Shown here: one piece after another, positions 1-6,971 of the stretch | How the letters are laid out: each line of letters begins with the position of its first letter | Numbering within the stretch: the stretch's first letter is position 1 | Source: JBBSEZ01 sp038239195 | GTDB lineage: Bacteria > Planctomycetota > Planctomycetia > Gemmatales > Gemmataceae | Reading direction: 5' to 3' | DNA length: 8,173 nucleotides | NCBI GenBank assembly: GCA_038239195.1 | Contig: JBBSEZ010000445.1 | Span: 1-8,173, forward strand | Made by a program: the position numbers and the translations under genes | The notes under the pieces: model-generated | What the model was told of the DNA's origin: nothing | Databases searched by the model: none | Seen by the model: only the letters and a program-made list of their open reading frames with translations

Positions 1-10
1 CCTCTCCCGC

Positions 11-40
11 GTGGGCCTCGAAGACTCGGCCCACCCTACG
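11..40 (-). repeat. REP-like palindromic intergenic element (left copy)
   Basis: Perfect 7-bp inverted arms, GTGGGCC at 11-17 and GGCCCAC at 28-34, enclose a 10-base loop, followed by CCTACG. Read on the minus strand the unit is a TAGGGTGGGCCGAG... hairpin ending in ...GAGGCCCAC, which resembles dispersed intergenic palindromes I recall from many GC-rich bacterial genomes. Bases 26-39 recur as an exact reverse complement at 8160-8173, which supports a repeated element rather than a chance hairpin. It lies just upstream of the first gene, so it could act as a transcript-end structure for an upstream gene outside the window. It has no T-tract typical of an intrinsic terminator. Copy number in the genome cannot be judged from here. 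Confidence 0.6.
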
Positions 41-74
41 CGCTCTTGCCAGTCTTTCTTCAGGGAGACGTCCG

Positions 75-977
75 ATGCGTCGAGCGAGTTGGCTGTTGCT
101 CCTGCTGGCCTTGCCCGCCCTGGCCCGCCCCGCGGATGTTCCGCCCCGGCTGGAGCTCAAGCTCACCAACGACCGGACGACGTTCTCGGTCTATCGCCCG
201 GACCAGTTCCGGCCGGCCCTCGTCTGCCAGGCGCCGATGAACGGCCGGGCCTTCGTCCACCCGATCGTGGCCCCCGACGGCAAGGGCGAACTGACCGAGT
301 ACGGCCCCGGCCACCACAAGCACCAGACCGGCCTCTTCGTCGGCTTTTTGAAGGTCAACGGCCGCGACTACTTCCACAATTCCGGGCCCGATTACTTCCG
401 CCGGGCCCCGGGGCGCGTTTCGGGCCACGACAACGGCGCCCTGTTCTGGGAGTACGATTATCGCTGGCTGGACAGGGGCAAGAACACCACCCCGCTCCTG
501 ATCGAGACGCAATCCTGGCGCTGCTCCTCCCGGGGAGACTACCACGTCCTCGACCTCGACTGGCGCGGCAAGGCCGTCGTGGGCCTGACGTTCGGGAAGT
601 ACGACTACGGCGGGCTGTTCCTGCGCATGCCGTGGCGCGCCAAGACGGGCGGCAAGGCCGTCAACAGCGAGGGCCGGGCCAACGACAAGGCGGAGGGCCA
701 AAGGGCGCGCTGGGTGGACGTCGGCGTGCCGGTCGAGGGCCGGGCGAAGGACGACTGGGGCCACGTCGCCATCCTCGATCACAAGGGCAACAAGGGCCAC
801 CCCGCCTTGTGGCGCGTCGATGGCCAGCTCGGCGTCGGGCCGGCCCCCAGCCGGGCCGGCGAGTGGAAGCTGGCGCGCGGCGAGACAGTTCGGCTGCGAT
901 ACCGGTTGGTGATCTACACCGGCGCGCTCGCGCCCAAACGCATCGAGGCCGAGTGGAAACAGTTCACCAGCCCGTGA
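75..977 (+). CDS. Secreted DUF6807 (PmoA-like) family protein
   Basis: This encodes a 300-aa protein with a Sec-type signal peptide: MRR followed by a Leu/Ala-rich core at residues 5-17, with cleavage probably near A17-A20. The mature part carries DUF6807 hallmarks: an R-x-F-x-HPI-x-x-PDG segment (58-69), a histidine cluster in GHHKHQTGL (79-87) followed by VNGRDYFHN (94-102), a YGGLFLRMP strand (178-186), and WVDVG (213-217) with HVAILDHKGN and HPALW near 230-246. These match the family along its whole length, so it looks intact. The start is set by the signal peptide and by GGGAG at 63-67, 7 nt before the ATG. The family is often annotated 'PmoA family protein', but it should not be read as particulate methane monooxygenase. 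Planctomycetes encode many copies, often near sugar or polysaccharide genes; the reaction is not established. The next gene begins 32 bp downstream, suggesting co-transcription. Confidence 0.88.
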   Translation: MRRASWLLLLLALPALARPADVPPRLELKLTNDRTTFSVYRPDQFRPALVCQAPMNGRAFVHPIVAPDGKGELTEYGPGHHKHQTGLFVGFLKVNGRDYFHNSGPDYFRRAPGRVSGHDNGALFWEYDYRWLDRGKNTTPLLIETQSWRCSSRGDYHVLDLDWRGKAVVGLTFGKYDYGGLFLRMPWRAKTGGKAVNSEGRANDKAEGQRARWVDVGVPVEGRAKDDWGHVAILDHKGNKGHPALWRVDGQLGVGPAPSRAGEWKLARGETVRLRYRLVIYTGALAPKRIEAEWKQFTSP

Positions 978-1009
978 CGCTCTTGCTTGCCGTTTCGCGA
1001 GGCCACCGT

Positions 1010-3769
1010 ATGCGCGCCGCCTGTCTATCGTTGATCGCCCTCGGCGCCCTGGCGCCCTCCGCGAGCGCTGCGCGCCCCCTCACGCCCGCCGAGGCCGCCT
1101 TCGAGCGCCACGTCCGCCCCGTATTGATCGAACACTGCGTCAAATGCCACGGCCCAAAGAAGTCGATGGGCGGCCTGCGCCTCGACACGCGCGCTGGCCT
1201 CCTCGCCGGCGCCGACAACGGCCCCGTGGTCAAGCTCGGCTCGCCCGAAACGAGCCCGCTCATCCAGGCGGTGCGCCACACCGGCGAGCGCAAGATGCCG
1301 CCGAAGAGCAAGCTGTCGCCCCAGGCCGTCGCCGACCTGACCGCCTGGGTCAAGGCCGGCGCTCCCTGGCCCGAGCGCGCCGCCGACAGGCCCGGCGAGC
1401 AAGCCTGGCGGCGCCACTGGGCGTTTCAGCCCGTGCGCCACCCCGCCGCGCCGACCGTCAAGAATGCCGCCGCCGCGCCCACCGCGATCGACCGCTTTCT
1501 CCTCTCTCGATTGGAGGCGAAGGGCCTCACGTTCTCCCCGCCCGCCGACCGCCGCACGCTCGTGCGCCGGGCCACCTTCGACCTGATCGGCCTGCCGCCC
1601 ACCCCGGAGGAAGTGGCCGACTTCGTCAACGACGAGCGCCCCGACGCCTACGAGCGGCTGATCGACCGCCTGCTCGCCTCGCCCCATTACGGCGAGAAGT
1701 GGGGCCGGCACTGGCTCGACGTGGCCCGCTACGCCGACACCAAGGGCTACGTCTTCTTCGAGGAGGCGAACTTTACGTGGGCCTGGACGTATCGCGATTA
1801 CGTCATCGAGTCGTTCAACGCCGACCTGCCCTACGACCGCTTCCTCGTCGAGCAACTCGCGGCTGACCGGCTCCCCCTTGGGAAGGACAAACGGCCGCTG
1901 CGCGCCCTGGGCTTCGTGACCCTGGGCGCGCGCTTCATGAACAACCCCCACGACGTCCTCGACGACCGCATCGACGTCGTGACGCGCGGCCTGATGGGCC
2001 TGACCGTCTCGTGTGCCCGCTGCCACGATCACAAGTTCGACCCCATCCCGACGGCCGACTACTACTCGCTCTACGGCGTCTTCGCCAGCTCCGTCGAGCC
2101 GACCGTCCCCCCACTCTACGCCCCCCTCCCGGAGACCGCGGCCTCGCGCGCCTTCGTCCAGGAATTGGCCCGGCGCGAACGAGCGCTGAGCGAGTTCCGG
2201 CACGGCAAGTTTCTGGAAGTGACGGAAGGCGCCCGCAGCCGGGTGGCGGAGTATCTGCTGGCGGCGCACGCCCGGCACGGGCAGCCGAGCGCCGAGGAGT
2301 TCATGCTGGTCGCCGATGGCAACGACCTCAACCCGGCCATGCTGGTGCGCTGGCAGGCCTACCTGGAGCGCACCTCGCGCCGCCCGCACCGCGTCTTCGC
2401 CCCCTGGCACCAGTTCGCCGCCCTGCCCGAGAAGGACTTCACCGCCCGCGCCGAGACCATCGTCAAGGGCCTGTCGCCCGAGCGCGTCAACGGGCTTCTA
2501 GTCGAGGCGCTGCGCGCCCGGCCCCCGCGCAACCTGTCCGACGTCGCCGCGCGCTATGCCGACGTGTTGCTCGCCACCGAGAGGCGCTGGCGCGAGGCGC
2601 GGGCCCTCGCGTATCGGTTGCGTGCTCCCCTGCCGGTGGCGCTTCCAGATAGCGACCGCGAGGAACTGCGCCAGGTCTTTCACGGCCCCGACGCGCCGCC
2701 GAACGTCGCGCGCAGCCTGTTCAACGACCTGGCGCTGTTGCCCGACAGGCCGTCGCAGGGGCGCTTGCAGCAACTGCGCCGCGCCGTGGAGCAGTGGCGC
2801 GCCACCGGCCCCGGCGCCCCGCCGCGCGCCATGGCGCTGGAGGACGCCCCCAGGCCCTACGAGCCGCGCATCTTCCGGCGCGGCAACCCCAACAACGCCG
2901 GCGAGGCCGTCCCGCGGCGCTTCCTCGAAGTGCTGTCGGGGCCCAAGCGCGCCCCCTTCCGCGAAGACAGCGGCCGGCTGGAGCTGGCCCGCGCCATTGC
3001 CGACCGCCAAAATCCGCTGACGGCGCGCGTGCTGGTCAACCGCCTCTGGACAAACCACTTCGGCCAGGGGCTGGTCGGCACGCCGAGCGACTTCGGCCTG
3101 CGCGCCGACGCGCCCACGCACCCCGAACTGCTCGATCACCTCGCCGCGACGTTCGTGGACGGCGGCTGGTCGATCAAGAAGATGCACCGCCTCATCCTGC
3201 TATCGACGGCCTACCGGCAGCAGAGCATCGACCGGCCCGAGGCGCGGCGACTGAGCCCGGACAACGCGCTCCTCTGGCGCACGAACCGCCGCCGGCTCGA
3301 CTTCGAGGGCATGCGCGATGCGCTGCTCGCAGTCTCGGGCCAGCTAAATCGCAGCGTTGGCGGGCCCTCGATGACCGATACCATGTCGCCGGGCTCGCGG
3401 CGGCGCACGCTCTACGGCTTCGTCGATCGGCTCCAGGTGCCGGGGCTGTACCGCACCTTCGACTTCCCCAGCCCCGACGCCACCAGCGCGCAGCGCGACA
3501 CGACGACGGTGCCGCAGCAGGCCCTGTTTATGATGAACAGCCCGTTCGTCGTCGGCTGCGCGCGGGCGCTGCTGTCCCGGGCCGACGTGGCGAAGGAGAA
3601 GGACGTGGCCGTGCGCGTGGGCCGGCTCTACCGGCTGTGTTACGCGCGCGGGCCGTCGGCGGAGGAGGTGGCGCTGGCGCGCGCGTTCGTGGGGGCGGGC
3701 GGGGCGGCGGAGTGGTTGCAGTATGCGCAGGCGCTGTTGGTGGCGAACGAGTTCGTGTTCGTGGATTAA
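1010..3769 (+). CDS. PSCyt1-DUF1549-DUF1553 planctomycete cytochrome c domain protein
   Basis: This encodes a 919-aa exported protein. Residues 1-21 are a Sec signal peptide ending SASA-A. Next comes a planctomycete cytochrome c domain (PSCyt1, about 36-120) with CVKCH at 43-47 and a KMPP segment whose M96 could be the distal haem ligand. DUF1549 (PSCyt2) spans about 158-365 and includes HWLDVARYADTKG (234-246) and a second haem-c-like motif, CARCHDHKFDP (335-345). A helical middle region (about 375-615) leads to the RRGNPNNAGEAVPRRFL motif (623-639) and DUF1553 (PSD1, about 656-915), with NRLWTNHFG (677-685), STAYRQQS (732-739) and the closing VANEFVFVD. The start is chosen from the signal peptide and GCGAGG at 997-1002. 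The frame stays open upstream to base 11, but that stretch is a shadow of the DUF6807 gene. Function is unproven; a periplasmic haem protein working with DUF1501 is the usual inference. No LamG/concanavalin-like insert, seen in some relatives, is evident in the middle. Confidence 0.93.
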   Translation: MRAACLSLIALGALAPSASAARPLTPAEAAFERHVRPVLIEHCVKCHGPKKSMGGLRLDTRAGLLAGADNGPVVKLGSPETSPLIQAVRHTGERKMPPKSKLSPQAVADLTAWVKAGAPWPERAADRPGEQAWRRHWAFQPVRHPAAPTVKNAAAAPTAIDRFLLSRLEAKGLTFSPPADRRTLVRRATFDLIGLPPTPEEVADFVNDERPDAYERLIDRLLASPHYGEKWGRHWLDVARYADTKGYVFFEEANFTWAWTYRDYVIESFNADLPYDRFLVEQLAADRLPLGKDKRPLRALGFVTLGARFMNNPHDVLDDRIDVVTRGLMGLTVSCARCHDHKFDPIPTADYYSLYGVFASSVEPTVPPLYAPLPETAASRAFVQELARRERALSEFRHGKFLEVTEGARSRVAEYLLAAHARHGQPSAEEFMLVADGNDLNPAMLVRWQAYLERTSRRPHRVFAPWHQFAALPEKDFTARAETIVKGLSPERVNGLLVEALRARPPRNLSDVAARYADVLLATERRWREARALAYRLRAPLPVALPDSDREELRQVFHGPDAPPNVARSLFNDLALLPDRPSQGRLQQLRRAVEQWRATGPGAPPRAMALEDAPRPYEPRIFRRGNPNNAGEAVPRRFLEVLSGPKRAPFREDSGRLELARAIADRQNPLTARVLVNRLWTNHFGQGLVGTPSDFGLRADAPTHPELLDHLAATFVDGGWSIKKMHRLILLSTAYRQQSIDRPEARRLSPDNALLWRTNRRRLDFEGMRDALLAVSGQLNRSVGGPSMTDTMSPGSRRRTLYGFVDRLQVPGLYRTFDFPSPDATSAQRDTTTVPQQALFMMNSPFVVGCARALLSRADVAKEKDVAVRVGRLYRLCYARGPSAEEVALARAFVGAGGAAEWLQYAQALLVANEFVFVD

Positions 3770-3776
3770 TGGCCCC

Positions 3777-3782
3777 AGGAGG
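3777..3782 (+). promoter_or_regulatory. Strong Shine-Dalgarno site of the Uma2 gene
   Basis: A consensus AGGAGG lies 8 nt before the ATG at 3791, within the 21-bp gap after the TAA of the upstream gene. It is the best ribosome-binding site in the window; the other genes have partial matches such as GGGAG, GCGAGG, GAGGAA, AAGGGG or GAGAGAA. It fixes the Uma2 start and suggests this gene is translated independently and efficiently even when co-transcribed. Confidence 0.7.
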
Positions 3783-3790
3783 AATAAGCC

Positions 3791-4507
3791 ATGAGCAGTC
3801 CGTCTACGGTGCAAACGTCCGAGGGAGGGAGCGTTCTGCCCCCGCTGGAGGCCGGCGACCGGCTCGACCAGCCGACGTTTCACGCCCGCTATCTGGCCAT
3901 GCCCGAGGGCATGAGGGCCGAATTGATTGGGGGGATTGTCCACGTGCCTTCGCCGCTCAAGCGCCCGCACGGATCGACCCACCCGGTCGTCACTCACTGG
4001 CTGGTCGATTACCAGTGGGCGACGCCGGGGACCGAGACGCTCGACAACGCGACCCACTTCCTGGGCCCCGAGAGCGAGCCGCAACCCGACGCTTGCTTGC
4101 GCATCCTCCCCGAACACGGGGGCCAAACCTGCGAGCGCGACGAGTACGTCGTCGGCGCGCCCGAGCTGATCGTCGAGGTCGCCGGCAGCACCGAGTCGAT
4201 TGACCTGCACGCGAAGAAGGCCGACTACGAACGCGCCGGGGCGCGCGAGTATTTGGTCGTCGTCTTGCGCCAGCAGCGCGTCGCGTGGTTCGTGTCCCGC
4301 AACGAGGCGTTCGTGGAGCTCGCTCCCGGCCCGGACGGCGTGTTTCGGTCCGAGGTGTTCCCGGGACTGTGGCTCGACCCGGCCGCCCTGTTCCGCCGCG
4401 ACGTGGCCAGGCTGCGGGAGGTGCTGGCCCAGGGCCTCGCCACGCCCGAACACGCCGCCTTCGTTGCCGCCCTGGCCGAGTGGCGCGCGCCCGACGCGGG
4501 ACAATAG
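3791..4507 (+). CDS. Uma2 family protein, putative PD-(D/E)XK endonuclease
   Basis: This encodes a 238-aa protein with no signal peptide or membrane segment, so it is probably cytoplasmic. It matches Uma2 (PF05685, restriction-endonuclease-like fold) along its length. The N-terminal PEGMRAELIGGIVHVPSP (38-55) supplies the conserved E44. EPQPDACL (96-103) carries the motif II aspartate D100. PELIVEVAGST (124-134) carries E129. DLHAKKADYERAGAREYLVV (138-157) carries the candidate lysine K142 (or K143). All core nuclease positions are therefore present. The C-terminal FPGLWLDPAALFRRD followed by an LxxGLATPEHAAFVAxL helix is typical of a subtype abundant in Gemmata-like planctomycetes. The family's substrate and role are unknown; it is expanded in cyanobacteria and planctomycetes, often as scattered single genes. 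Here it sits inside an operon of exported proteins and is paired with DUF4058, which is unexpected for the surrounding module. Confidence 0.92.
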   Translation: MSSPSTVQTSEGGSVLPPLEAGDRLDQPTFHARYLAMPEGMRAELIGGIVHVPSPLKRPHGSTHPVVTHWLVDYQWATPGTETLDNATHFLGPESEPQPDACLRILPEHGGQTCERDEYVVGAPELIVEVAGSTESIDLHAKKADYERAGAREYLVVVLRQQRVAWFVSRNEAFVELAPGPDGVFRSEVFPGLWLDPAALFRRDVARLREVLAQGLATPEHAAFVAALAEWRAPDAGQ

Positions 4508-4580
4508 GCGCGTTGGCCTGGGGCCGGGTAGGGCCTCCCGGACTTGTGATCTTCTGCTCATGATCGAGGAACACAACCGC
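4508..4580 (+). other. Uma2-DUF4058 intergenic spacer with a weak hairpin
   Basis: This 73-bp spacer is the longest gap within the five-gene run. It contains a 5-bp inverted repeat, CCGGG at 4524-4528 and CCCGG at 4537-4541, around an 8-base loop. No T-tract follows, so an intrinsic terminator is not supported. Near the end, GAGGAA at 4566-4571 is a plausible ribosome-binding site 9 nt before the chosen DUF4058 start at 4581. Confidence 0.3.
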
Positions 4581-5357
4581 ATGGCTTCCCCATTCCCCGG
4601 CATGGACCCGTATCTCGAAGGCCCTCTGTGGATGACCGTCCACACCCAGTTGACAGCCGAGATCGCCCGTCAACTCGCGCCCCGACTGCGCCCGCGCTAC
4701 CTCGCGCTGACCGCCGAGCGCTTCGTGCTTGAGGCCCCGGAAGGGGTCGCGGTTGCCTCCGCGAGCCTCTATCCCGACGTGGGTGTTGCCCCCGCCCGGC
4801 CTGGGCCGATGCCCGCGTCTCCCGCCCCCGCGCCGCCGCCCTTGCAACTCGCGACCGTCGTGCCGGAATCCATCCCCCACGTCACCGTCGAGATCCGCGA
4901 CGCGGCTCACCGACAGCTCGTGACGGCCATCGAGGTGCTGTCGCCGACCAACAAGCGCGGCGAGGGGCGCCAGGAGTACCTGACCAAGCGTCGCCGCATC
5001 CTGCTCAGCAGCGCCCATCTGATCGAGATCGACCTGCTGCGCGAGGGCCAGCGTATTCCGATGCGACAGCCACTCCCCGAGGCCCCCTACTTCGCGCTCG
5101 TCGGCCGGGCGGAGTTTCGGCCAATGCTCGACGTCTATCCGGTCCAACTTACCGACGCCCTGCCCACCATTCGCGTGCCCCTACTGCCCGGAGACAACGA
5201 CGTGCCCCTGGATTTGCAACTGGCGCTGTCCACCATCTACGACCTGCTCGGCTACGACCTGGCCGTCGATTATCGGCAGCCGCCCGAGCCCGCGCTGTCG
5301 CCGGCAGACGACGCCTGGGCAGATAGCCTGTTGCGAAACGCGGGCTTGCGATCCTGA
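4581..5357 (+). CDS. DUF4058 family protein
   Basis: This encodes a 258-aa soluble protein that begins with the family signature, MASPFPGMDPYLEGPLW (1-17). Further DUF4058 landmarks are LYPDVGV (63-69), VTVEIRD (101-107), TAIEVLSPTNKRGEGR (115-130) followed by YLTKRR (133-138), HLIEIDLLREGQR (146-158), VPLLPGDNDVPLDLQLAL (199-216), an IYDLLGYDLAVDY segment (219-231) and LSPADDAWADSLL (239-251). The match runs end to end. The start at 4581 is preferred because the signature follows immediately and GAGGAA sits 9 nt upstream; an in-frame ATG at 4560 would add only MIEEHNR. Residues 70-88 form a Pro/Ala-rich linker. The D66...E118...K pattern resembles a PD-(D/E)XK core and the EVLSP segment recalls the Uma2 consensus; this is inference. 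Function is unknown. There is no export signal, and it lies between Uma2 and DUF1501. Confidence 0.9.
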   Translation: MASPFPGMDPYLEGPLWMTVHTQLTAEIARQLAPRLRPRYLALTAERFVLEAPEGVAVASASLYPDVGVAPARPGPMPASPAPAPPPLQLATVVPESIPHVTVEIRDAAHRQLVTAIEVLSPTNKRGEGRQEYLTKRRRILLSSAHLIEIDLLREGQRIPMRQPLPEAPYFALVGRAEFRPMLDVYPVQLTDALPTIRVPLLPGDNDVPLDLQLALSTIYDLLGYDLAVDYRQPPEPALSPADDAWADSLLRNAGLRS

Positions 5358-5379
5358 GACCTTCCGAAGGGGCCGCATC

Positions 5380-6774
5380 ATGTCTGACTTTTTTCTCTCC
5401 CGCCGCGACCTGCTGAATCGCTGTGGCACCGGCCTCGGCATGCTCGGCCTCGCCACCCTCCTCGCCGACGACCGCGCCCGCGCCGCCCCCGCCAATCCGC
5501 TCGCGCCCAAGGCCCCGCACTTCCCCGGCAAGGCGAAGCGCGTCGTTCACCTCTTCATGAACGGCGGGCCGTCGCACGTCGATACCTTCGACCCCAAGCC
5601 GGCCCTCGACAAGTATCACGGCAAGCCGCTGACCGTCCCCTCCCTGCGCACCGAACGCAAGACCGCGGGGGCGATGCGCTCGCCCTTCGCCTTCAAGAGA
5701 TACGGCAAGTCCGGCATCGAGGTCAGCGAGCTGTTCGCGCGCACCGCGACCGCCCACGTGGACGACCTGTGCGTCATTCGTTCCACGTACGCCGACGTCC
5801 CCAACCACGAGCCTTCGCTCATGCTCATGAACACGGGCGACGGCCGGCTGCCGCGGCCGAGCCTGGGCTCGTGGGTGACGTATGGCCTGGGCAGCGAGAA
5901 CCAGAACCTGCCCGGCTTCGTCGCGATGTGCCCGGGCGGACTGCCCATCGTCGGCTCGCAGAACTGGCGCTCCGCCTTCCTGCCCGGCGCCTACCAGGGC
6001 ACCTACCTCGACACGCGCCACACCGACGTGGCCCGGCTCATCGAGAACGTCCGACCGGCCTTCGCCACGCGCGAGCAGCGCCGCCAGCTCGACCTCGTGC
6101 GCCGGCTCAACGAGCGCCACCTCGCCGAGCGCGGCCCCGACCCCCACCTGGAGGCGCGCATCCAGACGTTTGAGCTGGCCTTTCGGATGCAGCGCGAGGC
6201 CGAAGAGGCCTTCGACGTGACGCGCGAGCCGCTTTCCGTGCGCGAGCGCTACGGCTCGGGGACGCACGGCCGGCAACTGCTCATCGCCCGGCGCCTGCTG
6301 GAGCGCGGCGTGCGCTTCGTGCAGGTCTGGAGCGGGGCCGGCCAGCCGTGGGACAACCACGACGGCCTCGCGGTGCAGCACCGGCAACTGGCGCAGGGCT
6401 GGGACGGGCCGATCGCGGCGTTCTTGAGCGACCTCAAGGCGCGCGGGATGTTCGACAGCACCCTCGTCATGTGGGGCGGCGAGTTCGGCCGCACCCCCGT
6501 CGCCGAGCTGCCCGCCCTGAGCGGGCGCGATCACAACCATTACGGGTTCTCCACGTGGCTGGCCGGCGGCGGCGTCAAGGGCGGGCTGGCTTACGGCGCA
6601 ACCGACGAGCTCGGCTTCCGCGCCGTGGAGAAGAAAGTCCACGTCCACGATCTGCACGCGACGATCCTGCACTTGCTCGGCTTCGATCACGAGAAATTGA
6701 CCTATCGCTACGCCGGCCGCGACTTCCGCCTGACGGACGTCCGGGGGAACGTGATCGAGGCGATACTGGCGTGA
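5380..6774 (+). CDS. Tat-exported DUF1501 family protein
   Basis: This encodes a 464-aa protein. The N-terminus SRRDLLNRCG (7-16) is a twin-arginine motif, followed by a hydrophobic GLGMLGLATLLA stretch (18-29) and an Ala-rich cleavage region near residue 36. DUF1501 belongs to the alkaline phosphatase/sulfatase-like fold. Visible landmarks are HLFMNGGPSHVDTFDPK (57-73, with H66, D68 and D71), PNHEPS (141-146), the WDNHDG block (324-329), VMWGGEFGRTP (363-373, with E368), GRDHNHYGFS (382-391, with H385 and H387) and VHVHDLHATIL (420-430). These His/Asp/Glu residues are candidate metal ligands. Length and ends are normal. AAGGGG lies about 8 nt before the ATG. The gene follows DUF4058 by 22 bp, whereas in many planctomycetes it directly follows the DUF1549/DUF1553 gene. 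True sulfatase activity is doubtful because no C/S-x-P-x-R sulfatase signature is evident; the biochemical role is unknown. Confidence 0.93.
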   Translation: MSDFFLSRRDLLNRCGTGLGMLGLATLLADDRARAAPANPLAPKAPHFPGKAKRVVHLFMNGGPSHVDTFDPKPALDKYHGKPLTVPSLRTERKTAGAMRSPFAFKRYGKSGIEVSELFARTATAHVDDLCVIRSTYADVPNHEPSLMLMNTGDGRLPRPSLGSWVTYGLGSENQNLPGFVAMCPGGLPIVGSQNWRSAFLPGAYQGTYLDTRHTDVARLIENVRPAFATREQRRQLDLVRRLNERHLAERGPDPHLEARIQTFELAFRMQREAEEAFDVTREPLSVRERYGSGTHGRQLLIARRLLERGVRFVQVWSGAGQPWDNHDGLAVQHRQLAQGWDGPIAAFLSDLKARGMFDSTLVMWGGEFGRTPVAELPALSGRDHNHYGFSTWLAGGGVKGGLAYGATDELGFRAVEKKVHVHDLHATILHLLGFDHEKLTYRYAGRDFRLTDVRGNVIEAILA

Positions 6775-6971
6775 TGGGGAGGCCGGCACAATCGCTACGG
6801 CCGCGCCACCCCGAACCGCCCGCTTCTTCCACATTACCGGGACCGAGTATCTCCTCATTCCCCCGCGCCGGCCGCGACGATCACTCTTTTGAGATCGGTT
6901 GTGGGCGTCTTCGGGCCTTTGCGGATGGTGCCGCCCGTGCGCCCGGTCACCGAGCGCGAGAGAATCGTCCC
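6775..6971 (+). promoter_or_regulatory. 197-bp non-coding region, likely promoter/leader of the BBP7 gene
   Basis: This is the only sizeable gap in the window. The forward frame stays open across it, but its translation has no family features. Just after the DUF1501 stop is a short inverted repeat, GGCCG at 6781-6785 and CGGCC at 6798-6802, without a T-tract, so it is a weak terminator candidate at best. At 6878-6897 there is a 20-base imperfect palindrome with perfect CGATC and GATCG arms flanking a T-rich centre, in a locally AT-richer patch that could be an operator or part of a promoter. I could not identify convincing -35/-10 boxes. GAGAGAA at 6958-6964 is a plausible ribosome-binding site 7 nt before the ATG. 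Confidence 0.4.

Noticed and set aside
11..1009. Open + frame running upstream into the PSCyt1/DUF1549/DUF1553 gene, which would add 333 residues
   Set aside because: The extension overlaps the DUF6807 gene in another frame, is Arg/Pro/Gly-rich low-complexity translation, and the ATG at 1010 begins a clear signal peptide.
1025..2410. Minus-strand open frame of 461 codons
   Set aside because: It is antisense to the cytochrome-domain gene, with a biased Gly/Arg/Val/Ala composition and no domain.
4524..4541. Intrinsic terminator between Uma2 and DUF4058
   Set aside because: The stem is only 5 bp and no T-tract follows it.
4200..4580. Upstream extension of the DUF4058 frame to 4200, or to the ATG at 4560
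   Set aside because: The extension to 4200 overlaps Uma2 out of frame and is low complexity. The 4560 start adds seven residues before the family-defining MASPFPGMDPYLE and has a poorer ribosome-binding site than 4581.
6348..6971. Upstream extension of the BBP7 frame to 6348
   Set aside because: It overlaps the DUF1501 gene in another frame, and the signal peptide begins at the ATG at 6972.
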